Below are positions 12,592 through 23,800 of a DNA stretch of 64,000 bases, piece by piece. The notes beneath the pieces are model-generated. The model was not told the DNA's origin and did not search any database. It saw only the letters and a list, made by a program, of their open reading frames with translations. Source of the stretch: Tetradesmus obliquus (lineage: Eukaryota; Chlorophyta; Chlorophyceae; Sphaeropleales; Scenedesmaceae); contig CP126194.1 of assembly GCA_030272155.1 (NCBI GenBank), forward strand, positions 6,749,501 through 6,813,500, read 5' to 3'. Position numbers and translations under genes: made by a program. The stretch's first letter is position 1. Each line of letters begins with the position of its first letter.

Positions 12592-13203
12592 CCTCTGCTT
12601 CTGCTGCTGGTGCTGTGATGTGCTGCCCAACTTCACTGGTGAGGCTGCTACTGTGCCAGCAGCAGCAGCTGCTGCTGCTGCAGCAGGTGCTGCCTTGGTT
12701 GAGCCAGGCGCAGCTGCTGCCTTGCCTGCAGCATATGCAGGTGCTGCGGCTGTCTTCCCACCGCCTGATGCTGCTGCTCTATCTGCTGCTACTGCAGCTG
12801 CTGCTTTGACTGCTGCAGGCGTTCTAACTACACCAGCAGCAGCAGCTGCTGCTGCTGCATCTGCTGCACCACTGCCTGCCCCTACTTTTGTGCCTGCTGG
12901 GCTTGCTGCTGCTCTGCCATTGACAGCTGCAGCTGCTGCTGTTCCAGCGCTGGCTCCTGGACTTGCAACTGCAGCATCTGCAGCTGCTGCTGGACTTTTA
13001 GCTGCTGTGCCTGCAGCTGCTGCAGGTGGCGTGTTAACTGTCTTTGCTGCTGCTCCGCTGGCATCTCTGTCAGCACAAGCACCTACCACTGCTGCTGTAT
13101 TTGGTTTGCTAGGGGTTGTAATTTTGCTAGGTGTTACAGCGTTAGCGTCAGCCCCTGGTTTTGGCTTCAGCACTGCAGCTGGGTTGGGAGCAGCATCCCC
13201 CAT
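5022..13203 (-). CDS. SUVH-type histone H3 lysine-9 methyltransferase (SRA-YDG, pre-SET, SET, post-SET), multi-exon
   Basis: Predicted nuclear enzyme that would read methylated cytosine with its SRA domain and methylate H3K9. Exons on the minus strand, in order: 13203-12346, 11466-11300, 10787-10673, 10383-10204, 9423-9278, 8776-8659, 7823-7672, 7384-7300, about 7238-7167, 7101-6982, 6632-6487, 6359-6185, 5865-5789, 5511-5397, 5087-5022; about 863 codons. All junctions keep codon phase except that the exon near 7167-7238 is uncertain. The first exon is Ala/Gln-rich and of low complexity. SRA signatures are VMSGGYKDDAD, FWYTGQGG and RLYVYEGLYLVA. SET signatures are VGWGVR, RFLNHSCSPNC and TYNYGW; the post-SET CQCGSAQCRNRL precedes TAG at 5022. 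The usual Glu of the EYVGE-like motif is replaced (CCYVGL). The start ATG lies 1 base after a possible acceptor, so a further 5' exon cannot be excluded. Confidence 0.88.
5091..5150 (-). repeat. 20-unit CAG tract (CTG in sense) at the acceptor of the post-SET exon
   Basis: On the transcribed strand this is (CTG)n followed by CAG and exon 5087-5022. A second, interrupted CAG stretch continues to about 5170. Confidence 0.85.
5971..6065 (-). repeat. Echo of the donor half of exon 6359-6185
   Basis: On the minus strand this encodes EMPDVAM then a diverged tail and a GACGCGGC(A)CG(T)CAG-GTGCGT donor, like the end of the full exon, but with an internal stop. It lies downstream of the full exon. 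Confidence 0.75.
6430..6478 (-). repeat. Echo of the acceptor half of exon 6359-6185
   Basis: Contains the same CAGATCCTC-CTGCGCAGCCTGTCCGCC block as the full exon's 5' end. It is placed upstream of that exon. Confidence 0.7.
6709..6770 (-). repeat. Echo of the acceptor half of SET exon 6632-6487
   Basis: Minus-strand reading gives an ACGCAG acceptor and LNRVVCEGIHCSLEVF, clearly a diverged copy of FNRVVSDGIRYPLEVF in the full exon about 135 bp downstream. It breaks off into intron sequence. Confidence 0.8.
7985..8305 (-). repeat. Two acceptor-half echoes of exon 7823-7672
   Basis: 8305-8236 and 8054-7985 each encode a version of LPIPVWNAVDDDDSILQPMAPP behind an AG acceptor, as does the full exon at 7823. 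Only the last copy continues into FEYTRDYK and a usable donor. Confidence 0.88.
9001..9080 (-). repeat. Donor-half echo of SRA exon 9423-9278
   Basis: Encodes QTVLLARAGGGAKPGRKRGR-like sequence followed by a GTGCGC donor. It lies downstream of the full exon; the Tyr codon of the full exon is TAA here. Confidence 0.85.
9478..9690 (-). repeat. Two acceptor-half echoes of SRA exon 9423-9278
   Basis: Copies at about 9551-9478 and 9675-9600 carry the acceptor CAG and VIKFQMVGVxGHHA(V/F)SSTVDFKCLH, then run into intron sequence that is itself repeated. Spacing is about 124 bp. Confidence 0.88.
9925..10160 (-). repeat. Two donor-half echoes of SRA exon 10383-10204
   Basis: About 10160-10079 and 10040-9925 repeat GKVG..(G/V)ERxYVYEGLYxVA...SKDGPQ, each with its own GT donor. 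They lie downstream of the full exon. Confidence 0.85.
10978..11180 (-). repeat. Donor-half echoes of SRA exon 11466-11300
   Basis: Two copies of the block encoding LAILGLHTQMMRGIMS sit downstream of the full exon, embedded in GGTCAAAC-rich intron DNA. Confidence 0.8.
11570..11965 (-). repeat. Three acceptor-half echoes of SRA exon 11466-11300
   Basis: Copies near 11645-11570, 11785-11740 and 11965-11895 all encode RAKPDMIA(Y/S)KEL behind an AG. All are upstream of the full exon. Confidence 0.85.
12480..13100 (-). repeat. Low-complexity coding region (polyAla, polyGln) in the first methyltransferase exon
   Basis: The minus-strand frame reads long Ala runs and a Q-rich stretch ([10 protein letters not shown]) for about 200 codons. 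The opposite strand is also open for 404 codons, but only because triplet repeats lack stops on both strands. Confidence 0.7.
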
Positions 13204-14069
13204 GCTGCAGGCTGCTGAGCTGCTGCTGCTTCAGCACCTGCCGGCAGCAAGCAGCTGCCTAGGCCGAAAGCTATATTTCAATAATAGGCAGTAAAATAAT
13301 ATGTCGACACGAGGGAAGGTAAAGCTGTGACTAGCAAGCGTGAGTTCCAATTGGCACTGGCTGTGCACTTTGTCATCAACTGGTGTGCACGCACCCGCGC
13401 ATCGCGCAAACAAATCCCATGCTGAATAGCAGCGCTGCTGTTGGGTTCCTCGATATTGCGGGTCCGGTGACACGTCTGATCCTGGAAGTTCAATCGTCCC
13501 CTGGTGCCTGGTTTGAACTTGCATGAAGAAGTTGCCATCATTCTCGCGGGCTCGCTTTGGAGCTTCTTCCATTGACAGACAGAGTCTTATCGCCTGCAAT
13601 TTGTGATGGCTAGTATTGCACGGCAAGGTGTGAGTGTTGGCCAGATTCAGGCTGCTGCTCTCCCTGTTCAACAGGCTGGCAACTTGCTAGCTGCCACCAC
13701 TGCTAAAGTCCAAGAGCACAGGGTAAGTTGTAGCAGAGCATGTCAACGATGATTGAAATTGAAGTATCGCCTTCAACGACACACTTTGTACTGCAGTGGG
13801 TGCCACACAGCCTGTGTGGGCGGCCCACGAGCTGGTGGGGCACTGCTGCCTCAGCAAGACTCCCTCAGGGAGCCTCAGAGGCTCCCTCACCTAACCATCC
13901 CGAAGCCGTTGAGTGAAAGAGGACACTAACACCCAGTTCCTGCACCACCCTGGACGGTACAAGCCAAAACAATTGACAAGCACATGCCCTGCAATTTCCA
14001 AACCAGAAAGGCCGATGACTTGCATAAGAAAAGTTCACTCCTGCCACTGTGCCACTCCCCACACTCGTC
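13204..14069. other. Intergenic region between the methyltransferase 5' end and the LRR gene 3' end
   Basis: A minus-strand frame at 13671-13231 includes a charged start (MEEAPKRARENDG, ATG at 13572). It could be a 5' exon of the methyltransferase, but no donor in a fitting phase stood out. Otherwise nothing recognisable. 13690-14060 should contain the 3' UTR of the LRR gene. Confidence 0.35.
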
Positions 14070-15398
14070 TCACCACCCATCTGTGACCCCCAGCTGCGGC
14101 CCACACTCAAACCCTAGCTTCTTCATCTTTGGCATCTCTTTCAGCATCAGAAACTCCCGCTCAGCCAGTGGCCTATTCCCCTCCAGCCGCAGCTCTGTCA
14201 GCTGTGTCAGCTGCACAATCGCCGCCAGGCAGACCATGTCACCCAGCTCACATTCCTGCAAGTCCAGGTGCCGCAGCTGCCGCATGCTGCTGGCGATGCC
14301 GGTCGCGGCAAAGTCGCCCACACCCGCACCGGCTCCTGCAAGCACCAGGCGCGTGAGGCCCGTGAGCGCCGTCAGCGCCAGTGCATCACCAGGCACCAGG
14401 CGCGACCCGTGGCTGAAAGTTAGCTCCTTCAAGGAAGTGAGGCCAGTCAAGCTGCGGCAAGCAGCAACCGGCCCCCACTGCTCTGCCCATGATTCTTGAA
14501 CGTCATCATACACGTTATGATCTGCCTCTGGGTCTCCAGCAAACACGCGAGGCTGCAGCTCAAGCTTGGTAACCCCGCTGCAAGCAGCTGCACCTGCCAG
14601 GATAGCTGCCATGTGCTCAGCGTTGGGAGCCAACACATACCAAGACCGACTCCAGATGCGAAGCTCACGCAGCTGCCGCAGCTGCCGCCACATCTGCGCG
14701 TCGGCAGCGGCCTGCTCTGGCATGCCGAAGTACTCCAGCACTAGATGCTGCAGTGCTGGCAGCTGCACCAGGGGCAGCAGCGACATGGCCTGCCCACGGG
14801 GCATTCTGTCCAAGTCCAAGCTGAGGTGCTGCACATGCTGCAGCTGCGCTGTGGACAGCGTGCGTCTGTCGTAACAGCGCATCTTCAAGCGCGTCAGCTG
14901 CGTCGGCAAAACCATTGCACTGTCGATGTCTAAGCTACTGTGCAGCTCCACCAGGTTTGTGAGGTGTGACAAGTTGTCAACGTTGTGAAAGTTGTAGCAT
15001 ATCTTCAAGTGCAGCTGCCGCAGCGGCAGGCGCGGCTGCGCCAGCACCTGCTGCAGTGGCTTGTCATGACCCCACCAGTAGCCTCGCAGCTGCAGCGACG
15101 TTAGGCACGCGAGCTGCGCTATACCAGCCAGACAACCGCCGCTGGCAGCGTATCCCTTGCCTTCATCTCTCTCCTGCCCTGTGGTGTGTCCTGTGTCCAG
15201 CTGCAGCTGCTGCAGGCTGCTGAGCCGAGCCAGTGCTGCCGCCAACACCAGGGCTGCGTCAGGAGGTGTGGTATCTTCACTTATCGTGAGGTCCAGTGTG
15301 TCAAGCTGCTTGCTGGCAGTGTCCCTAACATGCGTGCTGTGTCTGGCCAGCTGCTGCGGAAGCTGTCGAGGCGCCAGGCCTGCTGCTGCTGCTGCTGG

Positions 15399-15443
<45 letters not shown>

Positions 15444-15935
15444 GACTGTACAGAGGCACTAGTGCCTGCCCCTGCACGTTCTGCTGCTGCTGCTGCAGCT
15501 GCTGGCTGCCCAGCTGCACCTTGCTCAGCACCTTGCGTTGATGCCGCTGTAGCTGCCAGTTGCAGTGCTGACAGCAGCAGCTGCTGGCCTATGTGGAAGT
15601 AGCTGTCAAGCTCCATTGCTGGATGCACCTGGCTGGCATCATACCCCTCCGTGATGCCAAGCAATGTCGGGCTCCTCACCAGCCCCGCATGCTTTGGCAG
15701 CCATCTTGCAAAGCTGCTGAGCTGCAGCAGCGGTGCGCAAGGGCCCAGCGTAACAGCTGTGTTGCAGGCGCGGCACTGCTGCACTGCCTCCCTCCAGCCG
15801 CGGCACGTGCGGGCAGCTGTACACAGGATCTGCGGCGATGTGCTGAGTGCCGGGTTGTCCAGGGCAACAGAGAGAGCCAGCACAGCCCTGGATGAAGCCT
15901 GTGGGGAAACAGCAGTCGCACAGCAATGGCAAAAG

Positions 15936-16026
<91 letters not shown>

Positions 16027-16198
16027 CGCAGCACATCGGTCAGGCGACTACACAGCCAAGCGCAAACTAATATTTGACTATGAGCACTAACAGCAGCCCT
16101 TACACAGGAACAGCGCAGCATGCAGGGCAGAGCTCGCTGCGTTCCCTCCGGGAACAGAGTCGGCAACTCACCTGCTGCCTGCCACTTTGACTCGCCAT
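14070..16198 (-). CDS. F-box-like leucine-rich-repeat protein, three exons
   Basis: Exons 16198-16172, 15898-15452 and 15350-14070 are all in phase 0 and give about 584 codons. The N-terminus (residues about 10-60: VALDNPALSTSPQILCTAAR, RGWREAV) resembles an F-box-like helix bundle, so a role in a Cullin-type ubiquitin ligase is possible but inferred. From about residue 160 come irregular leucine-rich repeats of the LxxLxxLxL type (LSSLQQLQLDT, LTSLQLRG, LRQLHLKI, LQHLVLEYFG, LRELRIWS, LTSLKELTF, LTRLVLAGAG, LRHLDLQECELGD, LTELRLEGN). The first exon is only 27 nt. Intron 1 contains the longest triplet run of the window, and the polyGln-capable tract at about 15380-15445 falls in intron 2 in this model. 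If intron 2 is not spliced, a frameshift would separate the two halves. Confidence 0.72.
15939..16025 (-). repeat. 29-unit CAG tract (CTG in sense) in intron 1 of the LRR gene
   Basis: Uninterrupted triplet run of about 87 bp, the longest in the window. In sense orientation it is CTG and lies about 40 bp upstream of the acceptor at 15899. Confidence 0.92.
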
Positions 16199-17767
16199 TA
16201 CTGATATATATATAGTAAAATGGTGGACACGAAGCACTACTGTGGTGCCCTCGCAACTGCACTGCAGCACCGTGCCAGCGAAGGCAGCGAATTCACAGTG
16301 TGATGGCGCTCTGTAGCAGAGCGCAATGAACGACGGCAACACGATACAAGCGTTACAAGTACATACACCACACCTGTTGCTCGGGATGGAATTTAGTAGC
16401 ACAGTTTATGCTGGATCCTTGGCGGTTCAGCCAAGTGACACACCTCCCTCCCCCCCCCCCCCCCCCTCAACCACTGGCACAACCTGCAGCACGCCATTAG
16501 CAGCGGTCGATATCCCAAAAGAGCGTTCTGCTTTCTTCATTGATGGCTCGGTAGCATATCATGCTGCCTTTGCAACACGGGCATGGTACAAGGTCATGGG
16601 CACTTTCGCCTGTTCTTTCAGCCGCTCCTGTGGGGCGCGGGGCTGATGGCGACGTTGCTATGGCTTAAATGGTAACATGATGATGATGAAGTTCATGGGC
16701 ACCTGCCAGGTTATGCAGTGCGTAACAAGGTGCTGCTTGGTGTGTGAGAGTGCCAGCAGCGCTGTCGCAGCTGTTCTTGCTCAGAGACCGCTAGAGTGCC
16801 TGTGGCAATAGGCCAATTTCTGTTGTCAAAATAGTTGGAGGCTTTCAAAAGCTTAGGCTGCCCAGTGAGCCTGCCAGTGACTCACAACGTTGCAATTCTA
16901 CTGCCGTGCAGCATCGAAAATGTGGCCGCTGCCATTGCTGCTTGCTGCCAGCTTGAAGCTTATCAGTACTATTTGCGCAGCTTGCGCGGCGCACTGCACA
17001 GAGGCGTGTAACCCTCATACAAAGCAGCTCAAAGAAGTCAAACGTTGTTACATTGGACGCGATCACATCAACACACCATCATCATGCCATGATCACAGTG
17101 TCACAAGTCGATGATTTCAAGTCAAAGCTGTAACGCCTGCAGGCTTGGTTTAGGCGCCCTGCCAGGCAACTGTAGTCTCCACCCACAATGGCCCATACTA
17201 GCTGCTGCTAACGTGCCTGCAGCTAGTAGAATAGGTTGAGCTACGCATGATGTGAGAACTGACATGCGAGTGCTGTCAAATCACAGCTACAGCTGCTCCA
17301 GCCCATGCAAAGCAGGTGCCGCCTAGCGTAATCTGCGTCACGTTGGGGTTGGGCGGCACTCATCATCATCACCATCATGTCCTGGATATCAAGCCATCAG
17401 CATGCTCAAAGTGCGCACTGCTCACTGCGCGTCCAGCCCAGGGCTTAAAGGGACATCCGCCTTGTCCTCCTTAGGCTTCAGCGGCACACATGTTCAGCCA
17501 AACATCTCAGCAAGCCTGGGGCCAGAGTGCTGTAATAACAGCGCGTCCAGCCCAGGGCCAAAGGGGTCATCCGCCTTTGGGCTTGAAAAACCCCAGCAGC
17601 TGCGGCGAGAAGCCTGGCCACATGCACTTTGCACCAGCAGTGATGGCCGTTTCACAGCGCATCCAGCCCAGGGCCAAAGGGGTCATCCGCCTTTGGGCTT
17701 GAAAAACCCCAGCAGCTGCGGCGAGAAGCCTGGCCACATGCACTTTGCATCAGCAGTGATGGCCGTT
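16199..17767. other. Intergenic region, no convincing gene
   Basis: It contains a short AT run (about 16202-16216), a 17-base C homopolymer at 16450-16466 and no open frame with recognisable features. A minus-strand TGTAA, the usual green-algal polyadenylation motif, occurs at about 17047-17051, about 720 bp downstream of the ESV1-like stop codon. The neighbouring genes diverge from neither end here; both are on the minus strand. Confidence 0.45.
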
Positions 17768-17800
17768 TCACAGCGCATCCAGCCCAGGGCCGAAGGGGTC
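17530..17800. repeat. Near-identical ~119-bp tandem repeats at the end of the ESV1-like gene
   Basis: The block from CAGCGC(G/A)TCCAGCCCAGGGC through GAAGCCTGGCCACATGCAC recurs about three times (starts near 17540, 17657 and 17776, the last partial). The copies overlap the stop codon and last codons of the gene, so they are donor-free 3'-end echoes. Two copies are almost identical, which suggests recent duplication. Confidence 0.85.
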
Positions 17801-20800
17801 ATCTGCTTTGACCTCCTTGGGCTTGAGGGGCACGCCCCTCAGCTGTGGGGAGTGGTCCAGCGCCAGCTTGAAGCCAAAGTGTGGCACGGGGTTGTAGTAG
17901 GTGTCCATGTGCGCGATGTCGTCCCAGTACTCGCCTGCAATAACAGAGGTGGTATGTGCGGCAGCAGCAGGTGTGAACATGAATGTGGCCAAAGTGGGGC
18001 ACGGGGTTGTAGCAGGTATCCATGGGGGCGATGTCGTCCCAGTACTCACCGGCAGGGTTTTAGGGGTTTAACAGGGATAAGACAAACAACCGCAGCAGAT
18101 GTGAGTGTTCATGTGTATCGTGGCTTGAAGCCGAAGTGGGGTACATGGTTGTAGTGGGTGGTCGTGTGGGCGAATGTCGTCCCAATACTCGCCTGCAGTT
18201 CGCAGTTGAGATGTCAGCACGTCGTGGTGCCAGACAGTCACTGATGTAGATGTAAGCAGATGACCTGGTGTAGTGTGTATGACTGGCTGTAGCTAACGTA
18301 GGGCACAAGGTCCGGTTCCGTGTGCACTGTTGATCATGTATTACGAGTGTGTGCTACAGTGTACGCTGGTCAGGTTGCTCTAGCAACCAAGCTGCAGCGG
18401 AGATTTGACAGCATTATGCGAGACCCGAATGTGGTTGTCACTGTTTTATCACAATGCCGAAGCAGGACAGCAATAAAGCAAGCCACCATTCAATCCTCCC
18501 ACCTGTGGTGCTGTGGCCGTGCCGCCTCACGCGCATGTCTCCCAGGTGCTGCTCGCCCCACCAGCGCTGGTAGCGGTCGCCGCCCGCGCCCACAGACCAC
18601 ACCTGCAGCAGCAACCAGTAGCAAACAGGGAAGGCACAGTTGGCACACCACTGACGAAGCACCCAGTTGAAGCCGGAACGTGCAGGATGAGCTGTTGAAG
18701 GCCTGACAGGTGGGTGAAGTCCTCACAGGTAGGTGATAACAGCATCTGCCGGTGCGCGGCTGCACGAAGCACTTGTAACTATGCGCGCTAGCTCAGCACA
18801 CTGCAGCTGCTAAACAGCAAATGGATTCTACGCGTACTATCATGTCATCAATGATCACGGAAGTCGCGGCTGCCGCACCTCTCCATTCTTCTCGCCGCGC
18901 CCATTCGCAAACGCCTCGTGCCACTTGTCGCCCCACTGCTCGCGCGCACCGTCCGGTAGCAGCCGCTCCGCCCACTTGTCGGTCCATTTCACGCAGGCAT
19001 CGCCAACGCTGCTGTCATAATCTTCGCCCCAGCGCTCGTGCCACACATTGGGCCCTGTCTTGCCCCACTTGTCGGCAAACTTGGCCACCTTGCCGCTGGC
19101 GTGGTAGTGCTCGCCCCACTTCTCCTCCCACTCGTCGCCCTGCAGGAAAAACATGTTACATGACATGAATATTGTCATCACAGGGTATTTCAGACCGCCT
19201 TGAGCTGGTGTCAGCATCAACTCGTTGCGTCGTGGGGCATATGTGCAGCAGCAGATGTTTGCAACAGCGTGCAAGGTCACCTCTGCAGCTGCCCGGCACC
19301 CCACACCAGCTTCGAAGAGGCGCCGACGCACACACGCTATCAGTCCTTTCCTTAACCCATAATCCGCGCATGTGCCCGTACTCACGTTGCCCTGTGCGGC
19401 CCACTTGTGCGCATTGCGCTCCACGACACAGTCAAGGTCATTGCTTGCGTACATCAGCCGCTCTGTCCAGCTCTCACGCCAGGCGTCGCCGTCAGCATTT
19501 TTGCCTGCAGCAGCAGCAGTGGCAGCAGTGGCAGCAGCAGTGCTGGTGACGAAAGCAATCACATGTTCAAAAACTACAAAAGATACTTGTGTCACTCTTA
19601 TGAAGATTTCAGCAGAGGCATTTCAAACAATTCTTTGCTGGGACTGCTGCTGCTGCTGCTAGCACGGGTACATCCCAAAGCATGCTTGTTCTCCTCCCAA
19701 CTGCTTCCAGCCTGCACTGCGCCGCACGGCACTGTTTCTGCGCGCCCAGCAGAGCAGAATGGATGATGCAATACAATGCAACATACTCTCATGCAGCATT
19801 CCCCTGTATGCACACGACTAGTGTTTTGCTGGCATAGTATTTTAACAAAATGTGCCTTATAACTGCTCACCCTGCTTCTGCACGCCCATCTCCTTGAGCC
19901 CCATGCAGTCGCTGCCGCCCTCCTATATGTTGCCAACAACAAATTTCTCAAAAGCTGCTCACCCTGCTTCTGCGCGCCCATCTCCTTGAGCCCCGTGTAG
20001 TCGCTGGCATCCCACCACGTCTCCTCCCACTCAACAGTGCCGTCAGCGCTGCCGCCACGCAGCAGCTGCCAGCGCTTCCAGTAGCCGTTCTGCACACGCG
20101 TTTCAAACACACGCATTTCAAAGAAGAACAACAGAAGAGCATTGAGATGTTGGGACAAAGAGCCAAGGCATGGGTGTGCATGAGCTGCGCTGCACCAAAT
20201 GCATGCAGGTGGAAACAATGCTGCCGCAGCCAAAGCAGAGCTGCCGCAGCCGCAGCCGCATGCAGTTTATGCACAAGCGGCTGCTGCCATGCTGCGCAAC
20301 TTGTGTGTTTGCACGGATTACATCTCCGTCAACAACAGCTGCTGCTTCCGTTCCCTGCGGCCCACCTTGCCGTACTCAATGCCGCTCTTCTTCTCCCACC
20401 AGGTGCCATCAGCCAGCCGCTCACAAAGCAACACAAGCAACCGTGGCCACAACATGATTGCACAACTGCTGCTGCTTCCGTCTCCTGCAGCCCACCTTGC
20501 CATACTCAATGCCGCTCTTCTTCTCCCACCAAGTGCCATCAGCCAGCCACCCGCTGCCGCAGAGCAACACAAGCAGCTGCTGCACCCGCGGCCGCAACAT
20601 TGCGCAACAGCTGCCAATTGGTTGTTCCTGCAGCCCACCTTGCCATACTCGATGCCGCTCTCTTCTCCCACCAGGTGCGAGCCAGCCGCTCACAAAGCAA
20701 CACAAGCAACTGCGGCCACAGTATGACTACACAGCTGCTGCTTCCTTTCCCTGCAGCCCACCTTGCCGTATTCGATGCCGCTCTTCTTCTCCCACCAAGT

Positions 20801-23800
20801 GCCATCAGCCAGCCGCCCGCTGCCGTCTGCAAGAGCCCGGCCCACGGGTGCGGGCGCCGCCACTTCTTCTCCTGTGATTGCGTCAACCATGACGTCTGCT
20901 TGTGGTGCGGCGCCAGTCCTGCACAGGCCAAATAAGCAGACACAGCATGTAGTGTGAGTAGTGTGGGGTGTTGGGTGTAGGGCGCAGGTGCTGCCACCTC
21001 CTCGCCTGTCAGGGCATCAACCATAACGTCTGCTTGAGGCGCGGCGCCAGTCCTGCATATAAAGCAACGTGCAAAACACAGCACGCAATGTGAATGAGGT
21101 TGTGTAGGGTGCGGGTGCTGCCACCTCCTCTCCAGTGACTGCGTCAACCATAACGTCAGCCTGCGGCGCGGCGCCAGTCCTGCACAGGCCAAATAAGCAG
21201 ACACAGCATGTAGTGTGAGTAGTGTGGGGTGATGGGTGTGGGGTGCAGGCGCTGCCGCCTCCTCTCCAGTGACTGCATCTACCATGACGTCAACCTGCGG
21301 CGCGGCGCCAGTCCTGCCAGGGGCAAGCAAGAGGCAGACGTAGTGTGGCATGTCGGTGTGTGAGGCGCAAGGATGTGCCTGGGTATGGAGCTGTAATTCA
21401 TCCTCTCTTGCAGACTAGTCAGAAACAGACTGTGACATGCAACCAGGCATGCAAGACTACACCCCTCAATAACATCTTTGATGAAGGCTTCATCCAACTC
21501 TGTACACCTATTTTTGTGCCCAAGCTATTTGTCACCAAGGAACATTCATCAGTCAGCAGGCTGGGACACAGCCGCCTAAAAACATACGCACCTCTCCGGC
21601 AGCCTGGACGCCGTGGTCAACTCCAGCTCGCTCTGTTGTTGCAAATTCCATTCAGTGCCCAAACAAAGTTCAGTGTCTATGCACTTATCAACATGCTTGC
21701 ACGCCTGACGCACCTCTCTGGCGGCCTGAATGCAGTCGTCAGCTCCAACACACTCTGCAGCGGCGGCAGCACCGCTGCCTTGGCCCGCTCCGCATCCAGC
21801 TGGCTCTGGCTCTTCAGGCCCAGCGCAACAGGCGGCAGCGTCAGCGTCATCGGCTCGTCAGCAAACGGCAGCGCCGCGGGGCCTGCTGCTGCTGCTGGCG
21901 CGCGCTGCAGCTGCAGCTCTGAGGGGAAGAGGGAGCCGCCGCCTGGACTGCCGCCAAAGTCATCAGAGCCTGCAGAAGAGTATTCAGGAAGAGGTAGAAC
22001 ATAAGCATTGAGGATGAGCTTGTACACCAGCAGGCAGTTGGCGCAGAGGGAAGAGGGAGCCACCACCAGGGCTGCCGCCAAAATCAACGGAGCCTGCAGG
22101 AGTGTCCGCATGCAGCACAGCGCGGAGTTCATTGCAAGCGTTGAGAGCTGTCAAAGGGCAGCTGTAAGAAGGGTGCCCTCAAAAGCCCTGCACGCATGAC
22201 GCAGGCTTTTCTGCCACAGTGGTTCTGGTGCTCAGCCTTTGCCCTCCCGACTCATGTCGCCCTCACCTAGCAGTGACTGCGCCCAGCTGGGGGCTGGGCT
22301 GTGGCCAGTGTCTGCTGGCGCCCTGCCGCTGCTGCGGATGTCCCGGGGCAGCCGCACACCCCCGCCAGCAGCAGCAGCAGCGCCTGCAGCAGCGCCCATC
22401 ACAGGCGGACCGCTAGGCCCCTTTGTCTGGAATGACGAGGTTGGCATTGCTGTGCCGCCGCCGCTGCTGCTGCTGCTGCCGCCCCTGCTGCTGCTGCTGC
22501 TGGGTGGTGCAGGAGGATCCTTTGGTGCTGCAATGGGTGCGCCAGAGGACTGCATCTGATCCAAAGCACTCTGCAGCACATGCCGTGTGAGGTCTTGCCC
22601 ATCTGACAGCTGGCTCCAGCGCCGAGTGAGAGGCTCACTGCTGCCTGCAGCACCGCCATCACTTGCAGGGCCGCCGCCGCCGCTGCTGCTGCTGCTGCTG
22701 CTGCTGGGTCCCGGGCCTGCTGCTGCTGATGATGATGGCGGGCCAGCAGCACCACTGCTGGGTTTGGTAGTAGGCTGCTGCTGGCTGGCCGCTGTTGGTG
22801 TGCTGCTGCTGCTGCTGCTGGCTTGCTGTGGTGCACCGCTGCTGGTGCCTTGCTCTGCTGCTGGTGTGCTGAGAGCGGCCCTTGCTGCAGCTAGCACCTC
22901 AGTCTGCGGCAGATGCAAGATGAACACAACCGTAATGACTGGATGTTGCTAAGTTACCAAAAAGGAGCGTCTGCACTAATGTGGGAACGTGACGCTGTTA
23001 TGACCAGCCGCAGCAGGCAGTACGCTAGGCATCGCTGATCAACCCATTGAGTCAGCAGTTCTGCTACACTTGTAATTGAAGTAGCTGTTGCAGGCGCTGT
23101 CAGCTACATGCAATCCTGCTTTGATTTGCAAGCACTGCTGCAGCTGGGCTGATTACGATCTGAGCCTATTAAATGCAGAAAGCACTCTGCAGCAACAGGC
23201 TAACAAGCTCATGCATCACTGCCCTGTTCTATTCCTGGGGTTGCATTGACCAGCAGATAGCGGACATGTGTGCATTTGGGCCAGAGACAGTACGCACCGC
23301 TCGGTTGATGATCTCCTGTGCCTTGTGTGTATGGTCATCTTCGCCGGCAATGCCGCTGCTGCCAAGCCCTAACGACGAAGCAAGGCTGCTGCCGCTGCTG
23401 CTGCTGTTGGCATCCCGAGAAGTACCGCTCATGCTGCCGCTGCTTGCAGGAGAGGGGTTGCCATCAGCATCGACGTCCGTCTGCAACAGGCATGCATTGC
23501 ACAGGGGGCATGACAGTTGCTGGTTAGCCCGACCGCCTTCAAAATGCTCTGAGCAAGGCAACTACGTCGTGGTGCAGACTTGAAAAGCCAGCTGCAGACA
23601 TGCGCACTGGATGGGAGCTGAAGCTTTGCATGTGCCGACAGGGCAGAAACAGACAGCAAAGCTACCATGCAATGCTTTGTGTAGCACTGCCTCACCTCAA
23701 ACGCAATGAGGTCCGAAAGGAACAGCGGTACTGCTCTGCTCTTCTCATCACTGGCTGCTGTTTGGCACACATGCAGCGCCCGCCTGTGTCTGTTGCCTGG

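Noticed and set aside
12080..13294. Long plus-strand open frame of 404 codons
   Set aside because: It is antisense to the low-complexity first exon of the methyltransferase; triplet repeats are open on both strands. The minus frame ends at a splice donor in the right phase, while this one shows only Ala, Cys and Leu runs.
15281..15451. PolyGln protein segment continuing the frame of the LRR gene exon 2
   Set aside because: Reading through gives a polyGln run and then leaves the LRR frame. A GTACAG donor and a CAGCAG acceptor around it restore the LRR frame in phase 0, so it is better treated as an intron. cDNA would settle it.
16326..16646. Plus-strand open frame over the poly-C run
   Set aside because: The Pro run is created by a 17-base C homopolymer. 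There is no supporting exon, domain or splice context.
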